DNA from: Pseudomonas sp. B21_DOA
GTDB taxonomy: Bacteria > Pseudomonadota > Gammaproteobacteria > Pseudomonadales > Pseudomonadaceae
DNA length: 64,000 nucleotides
NCBI GenBank assembly: GCA_030544685.1
Contig: CP086683.1
Location: 5,270,001 to 5,334,000, forward strand
Direction of reading: 5' to 3'
Shown here: piece by piece, positions 9,248-18,834 of the stretch
Layout: each line of letters starts with the position of its first letter
How positions within the stretch are numbered: position 1 is the stretch's first letter
Program-made: the position numbers and the translations under genes
Notes under the pieces: model-generated
What the model saw: the letters and a program-made list of their open reading frames with translations, nothing else
The model's database searches: none
What the model was told of the DNA's origin: nothing

Positions 9248-10176
9248 ACCGCCACCTTCGACAGATTTTTCTCCACCAGGGACACGAACAACTCCTCGAG
9301 GCGATTGGTTTTGTTACGCAGGCTCAGCACTTCGATGTTCTGCTGCGCCAACTGGGTGAACAACGCCGTGATGCCCATGGATTTATCGACCTGGACTTCC
9401 AGGGTATGGCCGTCGAGCAAGCGGGCCGGGTAGCCGAGCAATTGCGGCGGCGCGTGCAAGTCGTGTTTCAGGTCGAGCAAAAAGGTTTCCACGTGCAACT
9501 GGCCCAGCAACTGTTTCATGCTGGTGTTTTCGACGATGGTGCCGTGGTCGATGATGCCGATATTGCGGCACAGCTGCTCGGCCTCTTCCAGGTAATGCGT
9601 GGTCAGGATTATGGTGATGCCTTTCTGGTTCAGCTCGGTGAGAAAGGTCCACATCGAACGGCGCAGCTCGATATCGACGCCCGCAGTCGGCTCATCGAGG
9701 ATCAGCAGACGCGGTTCGTGCACCAGCGCACGGGCAATCATCAAACGCCGTTTCATGCCCCCGGACAGCGAACGCGAAGGCACATCGCGCTTGTCCCACA
9801 GTCCGAGCTGGGTCAGGTACTGCTCGGCGCGTTCCTTGGCGACTTTCGCCGGAATGCCGTAGTAACCGGCCTGGGTCACGACGATGTCGAAGGTCTTTTC
9901 GAACTGGTTGAAGTTGAATTCCTGCGGCACCACGCCGATCGAGCGCTTGAGCGCCGCCGGGTTCTTGTCCAGGTCATGGCCGAAAATATTCACGGTACCG
10001 CTGGTCTTGTTGACCAGGGTCGAGAGGATGCCAATGGTGGTGGATTTGCCGGCACCGTTAGGGCCGAGCAAGGCGAAAAAGTCACCTTCGGCGACGTCCA
10101 GATCGATACCACTCAAGGCCTGGAACCCGTTGCCGTAGGTTTTGGTTAGCTGCCGGATGGACAGAGCGGAACTCAT
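9244..10176 (-). CDS. ABC transporter ATP-binding protein (YadG-like)
   Basis: A 310-residue ATPase. Walker A G-P-N-G-A-G-K-S-T lies near residue 38, the signature L-S-G-G-M-K-R-R near 140, and Walker B L-L-I-L-D-E-P-T-A-G-V-D near 160, followed by the H-loop (T-T-H). The start at 10176 begins the conserved M-S-S-A-L-S-I-R-Q-L region; upstream in-frame codons look non-coding. It is coupled to the ABC-2 permease. The substrate is unknown. Confidence 0.94.
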   Translation of the reverse strand: MSSALSIRQLTKTYGNGFQALSGIDLDVAEGDFFALLGPNGAGKSTTIGILSTLVNKTSGTVNIFGHDLDKNPAALKRSIGVVPQEFNFNQFEKTFDIVVTQAGYYGIPAKVAKERAEQYLTQLGLWDKRDVPSRSLSGGMKRRLMIARALVHEPRLLILDEPTAGVDIELRRSMWTFLTELNQKGITIILTTHYLEEAEQLCRNIGIIDHGTIVENTSMKQLLGQLHVETFLLDLKHDLHAPPQLLGYPARLLDGHTLEVQVDKSMGITALFTQLAQQNIEVLSLRNKTNRLEELFVSLVEKNLSKVAV

Positions 10177-10309
10177 ATCGGATTTACGCACCAAGAAGGA
10201 AGGAAAGGGATAGATAAGGGCGGGCGGCGAGGGAAACAACCGCGGCGCACGTTCGCAATGGTGCTTGCCGCCGCCGCACAAGTACAGTCAAGTGTGTCGA
10301 TAGTAATTA

Positions 10310-10933
10310 TCAAGTCAACGCGGTCATGACCGCCTTCTGATAGGCCGCACGCTGCTTCAAACGTTCATACCAGGCTTGCAGATGCGGTTGCGGAGCGCGC
10401 TCGATGGGCATTTCGAACCAGGCATAAATGAAGCTGCCCAGCGGGATGTCGCCCATGCCGATATCATTGCCGGAGAGATAAGGCTGGCTGATCAAGGCAT
10501 GATCGGCCATGTTCAGCAATTCATCGCATTCCTTGATCGCGGCGTTGATCGCCTTCCAGTCCTGCTTCTCGGCAGGCGTGCGCAGCACACCCCAGAACAC
10601 CGTGCGAAACGGCCCGGCGAAACTGGAAGTGGTCCAGTCCATCCACTTGTCCGCCATGGCGCGGGCTTGCGCATCCGCCGGGTACCAAGCGCTGTCCGGG
10701 GCGTGTTTGGCCAGCAGATAGCGAACGATCGCGTTGGATTCCCACAGCACGAAACCGTCATCCTCGATCACCGGCACCCGGCCATTGGGGTTCATCGCGC
10801 GGTACTCGGGCGTATCGACCACACCGAACGCGCCGCCGGCATCGATGGCCTCGTACGCCAGGCCCAGCTCTTCGGCAGCCCACAAGGGTTTTCTGACATT
10901 CGATGAATTTTTCCGTCCCCAGATCTTCAGCAT
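10310..10933 (-). CDS. Glutathione S-transferase family protein
   Basis: A 207-residue cytosolic protein. The N-terminal thioredoxin-like domain runs to about residue 80 with the G-R-V-P-V-I-E-D and E-S-N-A-I glutathione-binding elements, followed by an all-helical C-terminal domain. It would conjugate glutathione to an electrophile or act as a peroxidase. It is monocistronic or weakly linked to the upstream transglutaminase gene (43 bp). The substrate cannot be told from the sequence. Confidence 0.92.
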   Translation of the reverse strand: MLKIWGRKNSSNVRKPLWAAEELGLAYEAIDAGGAFGVVDTPEYRAMNPNGRVPVIEDDGFVLWESNAIVRYLLAKHAPDSAWYPADAQARAMADKWMDWTTSSFAGPFRTVFWGVLRTPAEKQDWKAINAAIKECDELLNMADHALISQPYLSGNDIGMGDIPLGSFIYAWFEMPIERAPQPHLQAWYERLKQRAAYQKAVMTALT

Positions 10934-10976
10934 GACCGCCTCTTTGCAAGTGAGTGGACGGCCAGCATACGCCGGA

Positions 10977-11635
10977 TCAGGTGCGACTCAAATCGCTCTG
11001 CATATCGCCCAGCAGCACCGGCAACTGCTCACCGAACAGATGCGGATAGCACTTTTGCAGGTGCTCGAAGAAGAAGGCTTCCGGCACATCGGTGAACTGG
11101 CCGTGATCGAGCAGATACTCCATCAGCTGCGCGCCGTCACGGTTGAACGGATGGAAAACGCTGTCATTGATGCCATCGAACTCCAGCGCTGCGACGTTGA
11201 ACAACTCGCACAGTTGCTGGTTGAACGCTGGCGTCGCCTTGACCCAGCGGCCGTCGAGAAACAGCTCGGTGTAGCCATGCATGGCAAACACATCGCTTTT
11301 CAGCAACTCGAGCAGACGCGGCGTCGACAGATGATTGCGTACGTCGGCCAGACCGATGCGCGCCGGGATCCCGCAATGCCGCGCGCAACCGGCGAGCAGG
11401 GTGGCTTTCGGCACGCAATAGCTCTCCCCGCTGCCAGTGCGTAACTGCCGCACAGGGTTTGCGGATCACGGCTGAAGGTGTACGGGTTGTAGCGCACCGC
11501 CTCGCGCACAGCGTAATAAAGACTGATCGCCTGCTCGCGCGGATCATTACTGGCACTGCGATGCCGCTCGGCGAACTCCACCACCGCCGGGTGGTCACTA
11601 TCGATGAAGCGGCCGGGGCTCAGATACTCGTGCAT
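10977..11635 (-). pseudogene. Transglutaminase-like family protein, frame broken by a one-base deletion
   Basis: The first part starts at the ATG at 11635 (M-H-E-Y-L-S-P-G-R-F) and holds the region before the active site. Frame is lost near 11425-11429, where the coding strand reads GCGGGGAGAGC and GCGGGCGAGAGC restores it, giving G-S-Y-A-L-A-A-G-E-S-Y-C-V-P-K-A with the nucleophile Cys. The second part contains A-M-H-G-Y-T-E and the later His/Asp region. Restored length is 219 aa. Family members are cysteine proteases or amidases; the role here is unknown. Clean conservation on both sides points to sequence error. Confidence 0.85.
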
Positions 11636-11882
11636 GACGGCAATCTCCTGGGTAAGCCACGAGTCTAGCGACAGCTTGAGCACAGAGATAACGACGTTTC
11701 GGCCAAACCTGAAAGCAAAGCTGCGCAGCAGCGAACGATTTCCCACACGTGTTGCCCACCGAACCTACGAAAACCATCTGGGGTTTCCCACGATTTCAAT
11801 CACCATGCTCTGACCACCCTTATTTGCAGATGCCGTCTAAGCTCTGGAGGGTCGTTTTGCCTTGGTTCACGGAGGACTGAAT

Positions 11883-14329
11883 ATGCTGTTGTTGTGGATA
11901 CTGGTTTTGATCGTCGGCGTGGCGTATCTCGCCCATCGACGCATCGCCCCGCTGCCCGCGTTGGGCATCGTTGCGGCCTATCTGGTTGCCATGGGGATTT
12001 TCAGTCACGCGCCGGGCTGGCTGCTGTTTGTCTTTTGGGTATTGCTGGCGGTGGTCGCCGCGCCGTTGTTGCTGCCTGACCTGCGCCGCAAGCACTTCAC
12101 CGCGCCGCTGTTCAACTGGTTCCAGAAAACCCTGCCACCAATGTCGCAGACCGAGCGCGATGCGATCGACGCCGGCACCGTGTGGTGGGACGGCGAGCTG
12201 TTCAGCGGCCGTCCGGACTGGGACAAATTGCTGTCCTATCCAAAAGTGCAACTGAGCGAAGAGGAACAGGACTTCATCGACGGCCCGACCGAAGAACTCT
12301 GCGCAATGGTCAGCGACTGGCAGATCGGCCAGTCAATGGACCTGCCGCCCGAGGCCTGGACGCACATTAAGGAACACGGCTTTTTCGCCCTGATCATTCC
12401 AAAGGAATACGGCGGCAAAGGCTTCTCCGCGTACGCTCACTCCCAAGTAGCAATGAAACTGGCGACACGTAGCGGCGACCTCGCCTCGACCGTGATGGTG
12501 CCCAACTCCCTCGGCCCTGCCGAACTATTGCTGCATTACGGCACCGACGAACAACGCAATCACTACCTGCCGCGCCTGGCCCGTGGCGACGATATTCCAT
12601 GCTTCGCCCTCACCGGCCCGCTGGCCGGTTCCGACGCCGGCGCGATGCCCGACACCGGGATCATCTGCAAAGGCCAGTGGGAGGGTGAAGAAGTGATCGG
12701 CCTGCGCCTGAACTGGGAGAAACGCTACATCACCCTCGGCCCGGTCGCGACTCTGCTTGGCCTGGCATTCAAGGCTTACGACCCGGACCACCTGCTCGGA
12801 GAAGAGGAAGACCTCGGCATCAGTCTGGCGCTGATCCCCACCGATACCGCAGGTGTGGAAATCGGTCGTCGTCACCTGCCACTGGGCGCCGCGTTCATGA
12901 ACGGGCCGAACTCCGGCAAGGACGTGTTCATTCCGCTGGACTACCTCATCGGTGGTCAGGAAATGCTCGGCAAGGGCTGGATGATGCTGATGAACTGCCT
13001 GTCGGTCGGGCGTTCGATCTCTCTGCCAGCCGTCGGCACCGGCGCCGCCAAGTTCACCAGTCTGGTCACAGGCCAGTACGCGCAAATTCGTGAACAATTC
13101 AACGTACCGCTCTCGGCTTTCGAAGGCATTCAGGAAGCCATGGCGCGTATCGGCGGCAACGCGTGGATGATGGACGCCGCACGGATGCTCACCGCCAATG
13201 CGGTGGATCTCGGCGAAAAACCATCGGTGCTCTCTGCGATCCTCAAATATCACCTCACCGAACGCGGCCGCGAATGCATCAGCCACGCCATGGATGTGCA
13301 CGGCGGCAAAGCCATCATCATGGGGCCGAACAACTACCTCGGCCGCAGCTGGAACGGAGCGCCGATCTTCATCACCGTCGAAGGCGCGAACATCCTGTCG
13401 CGCAACCTGATGATCTTCGGTCAGGGCGCGATCCGCTGCCATCCATTCGTGCTCAAGGAAATGGCCCTGGCCGGTCGCGAGGACAAGGATCAGGCGCTCA
13501 AGGAATTCGACGGTCTGCTGCTCAAGCACATCGGCTTCGCCGTCAGCAATGCCGCCAGCACACTGGTGCTGAACCTCGGCCTGGGTCACTTCGAACATGC
13601 GCCGGGCGACAGGATCAGTCAGGGCTACTTCCGCGCGCTGAACCGTCAGGCCGCCGCATTCGCCATGCTCGCCGACTTCAGCATGATGCTCCTGGGCGGC
13701 GAACTGAAGCGCCGCGAACGCCTGTCGGCACGCCTCGGCGATGTGCTGAGCAACCTGTATCTGGCCTCTGCCGCGCTCAAGCGGTATCACGACCTGGATT
13801 CGCCGGCGTACATGGAGCCGCTGTTCCGCTGGGCCATGGAAGAAAGCCTCGGCCAGTCGGAGCGTGCGCTGGATGAACTGCTGAGCAACTTCCCGAACAA
13901 GGTCTTCGGCTGCCTGCTGCGGGTCATCGTCTTCCCGTTCGGGCGCCGTCACAAAGGCCCATCGGACAAACTCGGCGCCGAAGTCGCTGCGGTCATCGGT
14001 CGCGCCAAAGGCGATCCGGCACTGGAAGAATTGCTCGCCGGCTGCTACCGCCCGCAATCGGCGGACGATGCCGTGGGTGCGCTGCAACACGCCAGCGACC
14101 TGCTCAACGCCGCGCAACCACTGCACAAAAACTGCATACCGCACTGAAGAGCGGCCAAGTCAAACCGGCCGCCGGCGAACACGCCATCGATGCCGCGCTG
14201 GAAGCCGGCGTACTGCAAGCCGTCGAAGCGCAAAACCTGCGCGACGCCGAAGCGGCCCGCCGCAAGGTCATCGACGTCGATGATTTCGACAAAGAGGAAC
14301 TGACCCAGGCAGCGGGCAAAGTCCGCTGA
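11883..14329 (+). CDS. fadE: Acyl-CoA dehydrogenase, FadE-type, C terminus shifted by a one-base deletion
   Basis: A large FadE-like flavoenzyme for the first step of fatty acid beta-oxidation. Two N-terminal hydrophobic helices (about 1-60) suggest inner-membrane association, followed by acyl-CoA dehydrogenase domains and a DUF1974 C-terminal region. A strong GGAGG (11871-11875) supports the ATG at 11883. As written it stops at 14147 after 754 codons. A five-A run at 14127-14131 appears to have lost one A; restoring it reads through to the TGA at 14327-14329, giving 815 aa, the size I expect for this family. The next gene, at 14403, is the one I recall near this FadE in PAO1 (PA2815 and PA2817). 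Confidence 0.93.
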
Positions 14330-14402
14330 TCCCGGTTTATGTGAAAAAACGGCGCGAGGGCTTTATACTCCCGCGCCCGTTTTGCTCTTGAGGACTTATC
14401 TC

Positions 14403-14810
14403 GTGTCCAACGTCGTTGCCGATCATCTCGTGTTGCTCGACCACCTGCGCAGTATCCTGGTCGCCGTAGGTGACGCCGAACAAGTGCCCGAAGAAAGCCA
14501 TGCCCTGTTCCTCGAGCGCTTCGACGAACTGCTGGCCTCCCTACCAATCGACCCTATCGAAAGCCAATACCTGGGCCAGGACATCCTTACCCAAGTCATC
14601 AGCCGCTACCCGCAAATTGCCCACCTGATCCCGCGCGACCTGCTGTGGTTCTTCGCCGGCGACTGCCTGCACTACCTCTCCGACGAAGAAATCGACCTCT
14701 ACCAGGCCCTCGAAGAACGCCGCTACGAAGCCGAACAGAACGACGAACCGTTCGACTGGAACCAGGAAAAACAACTGCTGGCCATGTCCGCACAGGACAG
14801 CAAGCACTGA
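14403..14810 (+). CDS. PA2817 family conserved protein
   Basis: A 135-residue acidic helical protein, with no signal or membrane helix. The GTG at 14403 is chosen because GAGG at 14390-14393 is well spaced for it. I recognise it from memory as the Pseudomonas-conserved neighbour of the FadE-like gene. It has no characterised domain I can name and its function is unknown. A strong terminator follows. Confidence 0.8.
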   Translation: MSNVVADHLVLLDHLRSILVAVGDAEQVPEESHALFLERFDELLASLPIDPIESQYLGQDILTQVISRYPQIAHLIPRDLLWFFAGDCLHYLSDEEIDLYQALEERRYEAEQNDEPFDWNQEKQLLAMSAQDSKH

Positions 14811-14826
14811 TATTCGACAGGTAATC

Positions 14827-14865
14827 AAAAGGCCCGCACTGGTAATTCAGTGCGGGCCTTTTTTC
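14827..14865 (+). terminator. Rho-independent terminator after the PA2817-like gene
   Basis: A GGCCCGCACTG / CAGTGCGGGCC stem of 11 bp with loop GTAATT is flanked by four A and six T. Confidence 0.92.
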
Positions 14866-14876
14866 AAGATCAAAAG

Positions 14877-15021
14877 CCCCTCACCCTAGCCCTCTCCCGG
14901 AGGGAGAGCGGACTGACCGCGCTGTTTGGATGAGGTACGTCGACCTGAATTACCGAGTCGAAGATTTCGAAAAGCCAAAAAATCGGCTCCCTCTCCCTGG
15001 GGAGAGGGCTGGGGTGAGGGA
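14877..15021. repeat. Inverted CCCTCACCCTAGCCCTCTCCC-type repeat
   Basis: CCCCTCACCCTAGCCCTCTC near 14877 and its inverse CTCTCCCTGGGGAGAGGGCT near 14991, ending GGGGTGAGGG at 15020, bracket about 75 bp of unique sequence. With 15066-15426 this means the 624-bp gap between 14811 and 15434 is almost wholly repeat DNA. I see no gene there. Confidence 0.75.
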
Positions 15022-15065
15022 AAATCCACCACAAAACCAGCCAGATACCACCCGCTCCTCACCAC

Positions 15066-15426
15066 TCAACACAATGAGCGCAAGCTCGAGTACCGCTCTT
15101 GATCCACAGGCGACGTCGGAAGGCTGAGCGGAGGGATTGATCCGGGCGTGGGAGCGCAGCGACCGTCTGGCGCAGCCAGACACAGCGGAAGGAGGTGCAG
15201 CGAAGCAAACCGTAGCCGCTGCGCCCGGATCAGTCCCGAAGCGAAGGTACCCCGAGCCCCAGCGAGCGGGCCGAACGTAGGAGCTAGCGTTTTTTGCTTA
15301 CTTTTTAGGCGCTTGTAAAAAAGTAAGTCGCCGTAAGGGCGAAACCCTAAGCAGCCGTTACCGCAGAAACGGATATACACCCAAAACCCCAAGAGTCTGG
15401 TCGGCCCCAAGGCCGTCAAGCCCCCA
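15066..15426 (+). repeat. Copy A of a ~360-bp dispersed repeat
   Basis: The segment is closely similar to 31441-31795 in the same orientation. Shared landmarks in order are ATGAGCGCAAGCTCGAGT, GGCGACGTCGGAAGGCTGAG, GGTGCAGCGAAGCAAACCGT, a GTAAGGGCG region, and AACGGATATACACCCAAAAC close to the right end. The interior near 15240-15330 diverges. It sits immediately after the end of the minus-strand lysR gene, so it lies between convergent genes. It has no credible coding frame. Confidence 0.85.
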
Positions 15427-15434
15427 AAGAAACC

Positions 15435-16433
15435 TCAAAGCAACCCCTCACTCTCCGGCAGCTCATACGCCACAGCCGCATTGCTCTCATCGGCCGACTT
15501 CCCGGGCTTGCCCAACGTCGGCTCCTTCTGCAAACACTCCACCAGATAATCAATAAACACCCGCAACTTCGGCGGCAGATACCGCGTCGGCGAATGCAGC
15601 AACCACAACCCACCATGATAGGAAGCCAGAAACGTCCAGTCCGGCAGCACCTGCACAATCAGCTTCTGCTCCAACGCATAACGCGCCGTGAAATACGGCA
15701 GACTGCCAATCCCGATGTGCTGCAACACCGCCCCCAACCGCACGCCCGTGTGATTGGCGGCATAACGCCCACGCACACCGACCGTGACCGCCTTACTGCC
15801 CTTCTTGAATTTCCAGCGCGCATCGCTCGGCGTTTCGCCCAGATAAATACAACTGTGATTGAGCAAATCGTGAGGATGCGTCGGCGTGCCATGTTCGGCC
15901 AGGTATTGCGGCGTGGCGCAAAGCAAATGATCGATGGTCAGCAACTGCCGCCCGACCAGACCGGCCGGTGGACGATCAGTGATGCGAATCGCCAGATCGA
16001 CATGATCATCGATCAAGTCGACCTGCCGATCTTCCAGCAACAACTCGACGTCGACCTTGGGATAGCGGCGCAGAAACTCCGGCATGTGCGGATGAATCAC
16101 AAAGCGCCCCACCGCTTTCGGCACGCTGACCCGTACCAGACCTTCGGCTTCGTGGGTGAACTGGCCGCTGATTTCCATCACCGATCTGGCCGCGCTGACC
16201 ATTTCCTGGCAACGCTTGAACACCTCCTCACCGCCATCGCTCAAGCGCAGTTTGCGCGTGGTGCGTTGCAGCAAGCGCGTGGCCAACGCCTTTTCCAATC
16301 GGGAAATACTGCGACTGACCGCCGAGGGTGAGGAACCCATCTGCCGCGCCGCTTCAGAGAAGCTGCCGGTCTCGACAACCTTGACGAAAATCGCCATTTC
16401 ACCCAGCAGCGGCAGCGGAAGATTGATGCTCAC
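15435..16433 (-). CDS. LysR family transcriptional regulator
   Basis: A 332-residue regulator. The N-terminal helix-turn-helix (G-S-F-S-E-A-A-R-Q-M-G-S-S-P-S-A-V-S-R) is followed by a LysR substrate-binding domain (about 90-300) of the CrgA/DmlR-like group. I prefer the GTG at 16433, which has AGGA nine bases upstream. It is divergent from alaX, with about 90 bp between them, so by the usual LysR logic it may control the alaX-oxygenase-lysE genes. The effector is unknown. The last 20 or so residues are acidic and weakly conserved. Confidence 0.92.
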   Translation of the reverse strand: MSINLPLPLLGEMAIFVKVVETGSFSEAARQMGSSPSAVSRSISRLEKALATRLLQRTTRKLRLSDGGEEVFKRCQEMVSAARSVMEISGQFTHEAEGLVRVSVPKAVGRFVIHPHMPEFLRRYPKVDVELLLEDRQVDLIDDHVDLAIRITDRPPAGLVGRQLLTIDHLLCATPQYLAEHGTPTHPHDLLNHSCIYLGETPSDARWKFKKGSKAVTVGVRGRYAANHTGVRLGAVLQHIGIGSLPYFTARYALEQKLIVQVLPDWTFLASYHGGLWLLHSPTRYLPPKLRVFIDYLVECLQKEPTLGKPGKSADESNAAVAYELPESEGLL

Positions 16434-16463
16434 GACGCACAAGTCCTTTGATGTTCGAACGGA

Positions 16464-16492
16464 TTATCACGTTATTGCACGATTCATATAAT
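16464..16492 (+). promoter_or_regulatory. Candidate sigma70 promoter for alaX
   Basis: TTATCA, 17 bp, then a perfect TATAAT at 16487-16492, about 30 bp before the alaX ATG. It overlaps the region where a divergent LysR regulator would be expected to bind. Confidence 0.55.
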
Positions 16493-16522
16493 AAAAACAG
16501 AACTTCGATCAGGGCATGGAAT

Positions 16523-17148
16523 ATGACGCTTCGCCTGTTTTTTCACATTGACGACCTCAAGGCGAATGTCGAAGTCCTCGACTGCACACCCCACGAGAAC
16601 GAATTCGCCGTAGTGCTGCGCGCTACCCTGTTTCACCCCAGGGCGGCGGTCAGCCTTGCGACACCGGCTGGATCGGTGAAAGCCGGGTGTCGCGCGTGGT
16701 GCAGGAAGCGGAGCGCATTGTGCATTTCGTCGACCGCCCGCTGCCGCTGGGCATGACTGCTATCCGCATCGATGAAGAGCGCCGCCGCTTCAACACACGC
16801 ATGCACTCGGCCGGGCACCTGATCGGTCATTTCATTCAGGCCATGGGCTGGATGCCGATCAAGGCGCACCACTGGCCGGACGAAGGCCGGGTGCAATTCA
16901 AACCGGGCGATGGCGCAGAAGAAGTCGATGCGCCAACCGTGCAAACCGGTATCGAGCAGTGGATCGAACACGATCTGCCGCGCCTGACCTCGCTGCGCGA
17001 GGGCGCGCGGGAAATCAGTTTTGGTGAACTGCCAGCCTATGGCTGCGGTGGCACCCACGTACGCAGCCTGAAGGATCTGGGCACAGTCACGATCGCGTCG
17101 CTTTCGCAGAAGAAAGGCACGCTGTCCGTCCACTACAGCGTGGATTGA
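16523..17148 (+). pseudogene. alaX: Alanyl-tRNA editing protein AlaX (short form), frame broken by a one-base deletion
   Basis: A stand-alone editing-domain protein that would hydrolyse misacylated tRNA(Ala). The N-terminal part from the ATG at 16523 runs to L-F-H-P. The frame is then lost at a C4 run (16636-16639); one more C restores Q-G-G-G-Q-P, a family hallmark. The downstream part holds the zinc ligands H-S-A-G-H (HxxxH) and C-G-G-T-H (CxxxH). Restored length is 208 aa. It lies directly upstream of an Fe(II)/2OG oxygenase and a LysE exporter, which suggests a link to amino acid modification. Probably intact in the organism. Confidence 0.87.
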
Positions 17149-17154
17149 GCATTT

Positions 17155-17208
17155 CGGACGTTGCCGTCGCGCAACGTCCGACGCCGGGGAACCGCACTCG
17201 CCGGTTCC
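17155..17208 (+). promoter_or_regulatory. Two successive hairpins between alaX and the oxygenase gene
   Basis: A 10-bp stem CGGACGTTGC / GCAACGTCCG (17155-17164 and 17171-17180) is followed by GGAACCG / CGGTTCC (17188-17194 and 17202-17208). Neither is followed by a T run, so these are not classical terminators. They could attenuate read-through or stabilise the downstream message. Confidence 0.45.
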
Positions 17209-17223
17209 GTTGACTATCGATAG

Positions 17224-18009
17224 ATGGACCTAAAACAAATGATGCTAGACGTCGAGCGTCTCGATGAGACGTGCATAAAAAAACTGGCCAACGAAGAAGT
17301 CCTCGCCATCCGCGTCAAACGCTTTCTCCCCGAGCCGCTGGCGATCGAAATTGGCGACAAGATCCTCGCCCCGGGCTTTGAGGGCTACATCAACGCACCG
17401 AGCATCGGCCGCATCGGCATGGCCTTCTACGAGGCGGAAAACCAGCCGCTGCTGATCGAGGATTACTTCGAACGCGCCACCCGCAACATCGCCGAACTGC
17501 GCCAGCGCTGCGCGCCCTACTCCTCGCCGATCGACACCCTGCGCTGCATGCTCGACGAATCCTGGCCCGCCGGCGCACATCTGGAAAACCTCTACGGGCG
17601 CAAGATGTATGTCGGCTTGTCGCGAGTGGTCAAACCCGGCGTGTGCTTTCTTGCTCATCACGACATCTTCGCCAAAGACGCCCCGGACAGTTTTCAGGCG
17701 CGCAGTCTCGAGGCGCAATTTGCCTGCAACGTCTACCTGAACATGCCCGCCGAGGGTGGCGCCTTGCAGATGTGGAATGACCACATCACCCCCGATCAAT
17801 TCGACGAAATGCGCGGCGACAGTTATGGCATCGAGCCGTCGCTGCTGGGGCCACCCGCGCTGGAAGTGCGACCGCAGCCCGGCGATTTCATCATGTTCAA
17901 TTCACGGCGCATGCACTCGGTAACTCCGGGCGTCACGGATCCGCGTTTGAGCCTGTCGTTCTTTGTCGGCTATCGCGGCAATGCTTCCCCTCTGACTTTC
18001 TGGAGCTGA
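17224..18009 (+). CDS. 2-oxoglutarate/Fe(II)-dependent oxygenase, likely acting on a free amino acid or similar small molecule
   Basis: A 261-residue soluble protein. A facial-triad candidate is visible: H145-x-D147 in A-H-H-D-I-F, distal H231 in R-R-M-H-S-V, and R241 as the 2-oxoglutarate anchor. Because the triad is HxD, not HxG/HxA, hydroxylation is more likely than halogenation. The general layout resembles stand-alone amino-acid oxygenases, but I cannot assign a subfamily. A LysE-type exporter starts one base after its stop and an AlaX protein lies upstream, which supports an amino-acid substrate. The ribosome binding site at the ATG is weak; M6 or M7 are alternative starts. Confidence 0.8.
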   Translation: MDLKQMMLDVERLDETCIKKLANEEVLAIRVKRFLPEPLAIEIGDKILAPGFEGYINAPSIGRIGMAFYEAENQPLLIEDYFERATRNIAELRQRCAPYSSPIDTLRCMLDESWPAGAHLENLYGRKMYVGLSRVVKPGVCFLAHHDIFAKDAPDSFQARSLEAQFACNVYLNMPAEGGALQMWNDHITPDQFDEMRGDSYGIEPSLLGPPALEVRPQPGDFIMFNSRRMHSVTPGVTDPRLSLSFFVGYRGNASPLTFWS

Positions 18010-18010
18010 C

Positions 18011-18649
18011 ATGCTTTCCAATTACCTGGGCGAGTTTCTCGCATTGGCCACCATCCATTTTCTCGCCGTGGTTGCACCCGGTCCGGACTTCGCTGTGACC
18101 ATCCGCCAAAGCGTGCGCTTCGGTCGGCTCGTCGGTATCTGCACTGCGCTGGGCATCGGCGCGGGAATTTCCGTGCACGTGCTGTATACCCTGCTCGGCG
18201 TCGGCGCTTTGATGCACACCACACCGTGGCTGCTGACCGTGGCCAAAGTGGTGGGCGGGGCGTACATCCTCTATCTGGGCGTCAGCCTGATTCGCAGCAA
18301 ACCGAAGAGCAGCGTCGAAGGCGAGAAAACCGCCGATGAGCCACTGGTTGAACAGTCACTGTTCAAGGCATTCAGCACCGGTTTTCTCACCAATGCGACC
18401 AATCCCAAGGCCACGCTGTTTTTCCTGGCAATTTTCACCACGATCATCAGCGCCAGCACGCCGCTGCAGATTCAGGCGCTCTATGGACTGTGGATGTGCT
18501 TCGTCAACGCGTTGTGGTTCGTCATCGTCGCGCTGTTTTTCTCCAGCAACAAAGTGCGCCTGCTGTTCATGCGCCTCGGACACTGGTTCGAGCGCAGCAT
18601 GGGCGTCATCCTGATTCTGTTTGCCGGACGCCTGATGCTGTCGATGTAG
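18011..18649 (+). CDS. LysE/RhtB family amino acid exporter
   Basis: A 212-residue inner-membrane protein with six hydrophobic segments and the family's early P-G-P-D-F motif, and T-N-A-T-N-P-K-A near residues 125-133. Members export amino acids and analogues. GGAG at 18002-18005 precedes an ATG only one base past the oxygenase stop, so the two are coupled. The cargo is probably related to the oxygenase product (inference). A GC-rich hairpin follows at about 18663-18684. Confidence 0.93.
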   Translation: MLSNYLGEFLALATIHFLAVVAPGPDFAVTIRQSVRFGRLVGICTALGIGAGISVHVLYTLLGVGALMHTTPWLLTVAKVVGGAYILYLGVSLIRSKPKSSVEGEKTADEPLVEQSLFKAFSTGFLTNATNPKATLFFLAIFTTIISASTPLQIQALYGLWMCFVNALWFVIVALFFSSNKVRLLFMRLGHWFERSMGVILILFAGRLMLSM

Positions 18650-18834
18650 GCCCCATAAAAAGTCCCGGCGCAGCTGCCGGGACAGTTTCATTTGTGCGTC
18701 TCTTTTGCATTTCTGTGCGACAGATCAAGTTTGAGACTCCCTCTCCCAGCGCTCGCAGTGTTAGGTTTACAAAATGTTTCCGTCGCAAGCGTCAGAAATA
18801 ATTTCCCAATCCTTTGCAAAGGAATGCCTGCTCC

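Noticed and set aside
11690..11790. PsrA-like GAAAC...GTTTC half sites upstream of fadE
   Set aside because: The visible GAAAACC / GGGTTTC pair is imperfect and the spacing does not match the PsrA pattern I know.
12525..14144. A 539-codon open frame antisense to fadE
   Set aside because: Mirror frame of a strongly supported coding sequence, with no ribosome binding site and no recognisable domain.
15130..15420. Small open frames inside the dispersed repeat
   Set aside because: Frames are disrupted between copies A and B by indels and lack ribosome binding sites, so there is no sign of protein-level selection.
17224..18009. The 2OG oxygenase as a radical halogenase
   Set aside because: Halogenases of this type replace the Asp of HxD by Gly or Ala; here Asp147 is present, so hydroxylation is more likely.
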